DNA of 64,000 bases, taken from contig NC_092524.1 of NCBI RefSeq assembly GCF_037038585.1, positions 67,196,552 through 67,260,551 on the forward strand, read 5' to 3'. The translations under genes were made by a program, and so were the position numbers. Position 1 is the first letter of the stretch, and the number at the start of each line of letters is the position of its first letter. Below are positions 59,291 through 64,000 of the stretch, piece after piece. A model generated the notes under the pieces. That model saw only the letters and a program-made list of their open reading frames with translations. It searched no databases and was not told where the DNA came from. Source of the stretch: Patagioenas fasciata (Eukaryota > Chordata > Aves > Columbiformes > Columbidae).

Positions 59291-62200
59291 CCACGCACCA
59301 GTTCCCCCATCAGTAACCTCAGGGACAGGGAGCAGGGTGGATGGGTGGGTGGGTTGCTCACACTCCACATCAGCCTCTCCAGGCCACATGGACAAGGTCA
59401 CAGAGCCAGCAGCTCCAAGATCTTAGGACTAAACTGCAGCGAGAAGAACGACAGCAGCATCGGCACATGGACTAAAGAGACAGAAGCTCTCTGTAAAATG
59501 AGAACAGCTCTGCTTCACCTCAAACAGGGAAATTGGGTTTATGTTAGAACGTGCTTATAGACCTTGGAATGGGCCATTCAAGGCAAACAGGGCTGTTGAG
59601 TGGATGTATCTGTTTTTCCATTCTGGCAGTAATACAGCTACACAATTTGTTTTGCACTTCTGAACCAAACAGTTGCACATTCACAGCTGGAGGTAAGGTA
59701 GAAATATTGCCTCTCGCTGATCCCTTGATCCGGTCGTCCTGGCTGAATTAATCACGTTCGCAAATCAATCCAGGATTTGTCGCCGTCGGAGCAGATGGCC
59801 AGGCAGGCCGCGTTTGCGAGCAGGGCAGGCACATTCTTCCCCAATTATCCAGCAGCGTTTTCCAATGGCGGATATTTAAAATTAGATATTCTTTTGAAGA
59901 AATGCTAAATCTCTCTTGTTCCCTATTCAGCCCAATAAGGGCACTGACCCCTAACTTTCTGCTCTACTTCTGTCCTCTAAGGCCTCAATGAAAGTGTAGG
60001 ATGGCTGGTGCCCCTTTCCCTTTCAACTGAACCATTTCTGCCCCATTTTCCTCTGCGGTCTTCCCATTTTCTGCAGAAAAGAGGTGACAACAACAGATGC
60101 TGTTTGGCAGGGGGATTTCAAGGGTGCGTTATATTAATTGTTGAGCCGAGTACTGTGGAAAAGGGAAAAGAAGCTGCATTCATACTACTAGCTGCCTGCC
60201 ACAGCACATAACAGCAGGAACGGTTAACAGTGCGCCTTTCAAAAAGCTTTGATGGGACTTCCCCATTGCAGAAGTAAATTTGCCATGAAAGACAGTCATG
60301 CTGTTTCCCCAGCGTTCGCATGTGTTCTGCATTCAGAGTCGTTCTGGCTGATAATTGCTCTCTGCTCCCCTCCATCTCCTGCTGAGGAACAGCTGGAGCT
60401 GTCAGGGGAGTTTCATCCGAACTCCATCACCTTCCGGATGAGACGTCCCACTTACCACCAAGGGTGAACACAGCTAACCCACAGTACATTTCCAGTCCCT
60501 GAAAAAATCCAAGCACAACAAAAAAACAGTCCAGAGGAGACAAGCCCCCTGTGGCGTGACAAAACGGACCATGCTGATTAACTACGTGTATGCAAATATA
60601 TTAAAATCATCTCTTTCACTTTATGGGCACGTTAAGAAAAGACACAGAGCGAGGCTGTACAAAATACCATGTATACACACCAGAGCAGAAAGCCTGTTCT
60701 CCCCACAAGAGCTCAGCAGCTTAGTGTCACCAAAAGGGAACAGCAGATAGAGAAGAAAGCCTATGAGAACTGGGAGAGGAACAGTAGCCAAGTTTACACA
60801 GATGGGAAGACAATTTTTCATGCAGTAGTGTCCGAACCACAATTAGGCAATATTCACTGTTCAGTATTTCACCATTTTACTTCACTGTTTTTCACAGAAT
60901 GAGAATTGAGCGTTAATAGGAAAAAACTGAGATACGTAATTGCTCAGCCTTTCAGTATAGAGTCCTGGCAGATGCCAATATGTATTAATTGGAGAAATTA
61001 AAAGTTAATGCCAGGGCTCCTTGTGCTTCAGAATTGTTGTGTTCATTGAAACATGGCTGGCAATGAAGCTCCAAATGCCTAGAATACAGCACAAATCAGT
61101 CCAGCCCACTGTCTCACACAACAGCCCTGAAAGAGGCTGCCAGTACCCCGATGGACTCTTACTATCTTTTGAGAACTACAACTCCTTTTCCTCGCTAAGC
61201 TACAGGAACCCATACACCTGCGTATCTGGCGGTTTGCAACTGCTCTTTAGGAACATCAGGGCTTCCTCTTGGGTCCATGAAAAATTCCCTCTTCCCCAGC
61301 AGTTACAATTTAAGCCGTGTGCCCAGAGCAGCCTGGACGCCAGCTCAGCACACAGGACTGATTCCCTGGGCTCAATACCCTTCTGGAGAAGAAGGGGAAG
61401 AAACAATTACTCCACAAACTTGGTACCATCTCCACAGCTCTTCCTCTACTTGGTAGAGGTAGCTGTCATACATGCAAAGCAAACCCCAGGGACTCCAAAA
61501 CGCTTCTCTGCACGCTTTCCCACACGAAGCTGAGCTCACTTTTTTCCTAACCAGCCACATCTTAGAAGATTAACAAATCCTGTTCTATTTTCTACTCATA
61601 CAGGCAGCAATCGCCCCAGCTCCTCTTCCAGCTCCCCCAGAACCAACTCGATTTCTTCTCTGCGTCATCCTCAAAGACCCTGCCAAGACCAGGGCTCCCC
61701 GTAGCAAACTCCTCCCAGTTACACAGCAGGAAAGCAGCAGCTGTGTGATACTCAGGCTACACTGCAGATTTGAACTGCTTTTCCATTTTGTTTCCTGTTT
61801 TCTTCCCTAGCTTTCACTTCAACAAGCACTCAACTGCCCTTTTAAAATAACTATTACAAATCAATGACCTTTCCTGAAGCAAAGCAGCTGCCCTTCACTT
61901 CATATCCCTATATCTCCTTGCAATTTTCTTTTGTCAGCTTTTGCTTTTACCATCGCAATGATCTCGCAGGACCAGTAAACCATCACCTCATTTTCTAGTT
62001 AAGCACAGTGAGTGAACAGGACTCCACAGGTGGCCTCCCCCTCTGATGGGAGATCTATTTCTTCCTTTTATTTTTCCCCTCCTTCCCTTTAATCAGCTGT
62101 ACTTGAGAACCATTCTTCTCCCACAGCAGCTCAGCTGATTTTTATTTCATAGCTTTTGCCGACACATTTTGTTGCAACACAATGAGGTGACCAAGATGCC

Positions 62201-64000
62201 ATTCCAGAGCTGAAACAGCTGCGCATTTTCTCCTTCACAGATCAATCTCACCTGAGAGAGAAGGGGTTGACCTCTATCATGTTTAATCAGCATTGGCAGA
62301 AACAATGTACAGCAGCTACTGAAGCTGAATTCCTTGTATTATCTTTAGTATTCAACAATATTAAAAAAAATAATCTCCAAGGACAGGAAAGGAAGAAACA
62401 GTCGTCATGCATCAATTAAACCTGGGGGTCTCATGGGCAGGAAAGAGATGAGCAACTGTGAGAAGAAAAAGGTGCAACTAAGTTCTTTTGACTCCTTCAA
62501 GCCCTGGGGTCTCCTACACAACTACTCTAACAGCATTCAGCTGGCACCTGCACATTACATTGCATTTCACAGCTCCAGGTTACACCAGGAGCCTTGACCT
62601 TGTGGGAGAGGTGAAACATCGAAGTCTAAGTGATGCTTCAGAATGAAGTTGAGCCCCCATGCTGTCTCACAGCTGACAAGAATACACACTGAGTTTTGGG
62701 AGACCAAGGTGCAAAGCAGCCAGGGGGGACAGCGGTTGTCCCACCACAATCCATCAGCTCCTCTCCTTTGCTGTCACCCTTCACAACAGATGGCAAGAAG
62801 AATTATTTTAGGTAGAAGAGCAAGCAAAGGAGCACATTAATGACTGAAGACCATGCTACAAGTCCAAAGCAAACTCCAAGAAGCTGAGAAAAGGTGGTCA
62901 TACCTACAATTAAAAGCTTTACCCCTGTCAGACACTCATGATAGATGTGATACCGTGCAATTAAAACAGGGCAACAGAACCTCTTAATTAAACATTTTAT
63001 TTAAACCAATACAAGCACCATGCTTAGCAAAAAAGATTTGGTTTAAAGTAAACATGCAATGTGAACTAGCAGAGACTAAACAGCGTATGGAAGTTGTACT
63101 GGTTACTGATATTTTCATGGAATTGCCAAATTCTCAAAACTGGCCGTGAACCTCTCGCAGCACTGGTGCCAACCCTGCCATGTCCCAGGACAAGTCACAC
63201 GGAGTCTGGGTCACCTAACAAAAGCAAGAGTTTCACTGTGCCCCTCCTCATGTCCCATCATACCCCCAGTACACAGTTACCAGATGTATTTATTAAAGAA
63301 AAAATAGTTGTACGACATTTCCTTTTTTGAGCGCACTGAAGCGAGGGACTGAACTCCCTTGCTTTTGCATGTGTGATTCAGACTCCTGTTACCAGTTAAA
63401 CATTGATTTCTGGACTAGTTATTTTACAGTTAAAGATACAAAAATGGAACCCTGGTACGAATGCAGAAGATGCTCCTTTGGAGAAGTGAAAAGGTGTCGA
63501 CACCTGCATTATTGCCTCGTTTGACAGATCAAAACAGCATTCATGATCCTAGAAACACACTTAAACCATCAAATACTTTTGTTGTTAAAAAAATTCAAAC
63601 AATACAAATCCATTTTATAGGCTGACATGCAAACTCATGCTTTAATTCAGCTTACCATCAACGAATACGATTGCAAAAGCTGCATCCCTGCCATCTAGTC
63701 AAGCAAACCAGATTAATTGTGGCAGAAGTCTCCCTTTATGAGACCTCTAACTTTAACTCCAGGCCAAGGATTCTATGGCAAACCCAACTCCTGAAAAATA
63801 GGAGCTCACAATGGAAAATGCTGACTCTCAGACCTTTAGCTACAAAGGCTCCCATAAGTGCCATTAATTTATGTTGTCCTTTAATTTGAACCCTCTTCAG
63901 AGATCTGAAAATTCAAGACAAATGTACGATTATAGATGGGCAACTCACTAGTACAGTATAGTCAGAACATACTGGCCTTCTGAACATGGACACATCTGCC
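59291..64000. other. Intergenic, no gene seen
   Basis: 4.7 kb to the window edge. No coding exon of the expected neighbour GMFB was recognised. The longest open frame (170 codons, plus strand, 61021-61533) resembles no family, has no splice context and is probably chance. A CpG-bearing patch at 59.75-59.88 kb is listed separately. Confidence 0.45.
59750..59885. promoter_or_regulatory. CpG-bearing candidate conserved element
   Basis: A 135-base patch with about nine CpGs in otherwise CpG-poor DNA. It includes GTCGCCGTCGGAG and GGCCGCGTTTGCGAG, then a CCAAT-GGCGG motif (59860-59868) followed by TATTTAAA (59873-59880). Two minus frames are open through it, but neither resembles a known family nor has matching splice sites. 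A retained CpG cluster suggests a methylation-free or constrained element: an enhancer, a minor promoter or an unrecognised exon. Confidence 0.25.

Noticed and set aside
61021-61533. A 170-codon plus-strand open frame
   Set aside because: No recognised domain, weak start context, no splice or promoter signals; this length can occur by chance in a window of this size.
59291-64000. Search for GMFB exons expected from synteny
   Set aside because: None of the characteristic GMFB peptide segments was seen on the minus strand; the gene probably begins beyond the right edge.

Overview
The window looks like vertebrate, most probably bird, genomic DNA. At least fifteen CR1 LINE pieces (the chicken repeat 1 type) are scattered through it, the two recognisable genes have compact introns, and two short CpG-rich promoters stand out from an AT-rich background. 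Two conserved genes can be assembled exon by exon. They are CDKN3 (plus strand, 34.64-41.47 kb, eight coding exons, 213 residues) and CNIH1 (minus strand, 47.19-53.68 kb, five coding exons, 144 residues). They converge tail to tail. The human order on 14q22 is BMP4 - CDKN3 - CNIH1 - GMFB, so the left 34 kb is probably the CDKN3-proximal part of the BMP4-CDKN3 gene desert, and the right end should lead toward GMFB. Neither BMP4 nor GMFB coding sequence was found. The species is not identifiable from what is seen.

Layout. 1-34.3 kb: gene-poor DNA with CR1 pieces at 1, 3.96, 4.55, 7.88 and 12.18 kb. It also holds an unrecognised but coding-like terminal exon on the minus strand at 6.78-6.91 kb (a C-terminal hydrophobic segment followed by a stop) and a decayed mariner DNA transposon at 26.67-27.91 kb related to the Hsmar1 type. 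34.35-34.86 kb: CpG island promoter of CDKN3 with four CCAAT boxes and a candidate CHR element, the arrangement typical of G2/M cell-cycle genes. 34.6-41.5 kb: CDKN3. 41.5-46.4 kb: intergenic DNA with two CR1 copies. 46.4-53.7 kb: CNIH1 and its 3' UTR; intron 1 carries a CR1 and a CR1 nested inside another CR1. 53.4-53.85 kb: CNIH1 CpG island. 53.9-64 kb: intergenic DNA with four CR1 copies and a CpG-bearing candidate conserved element near 59.8 kb.

How the genes relate. CDKN3 encodes a dual-specificity phosphatase acting on the cyclin-dependent kinase T-loop. CNIH1 encodes an ER cargo-export adaptor. They share a neighbourhood but no pathway is evident. No new multi-gene system is visible. 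The points most worth checking are the unidentified exon(s) at 6.8-7.7 kb, the mariner with its DD34D spacing still intact, and the nested CR1 insertion whose apparent target-site duplication is explained by native sequence.
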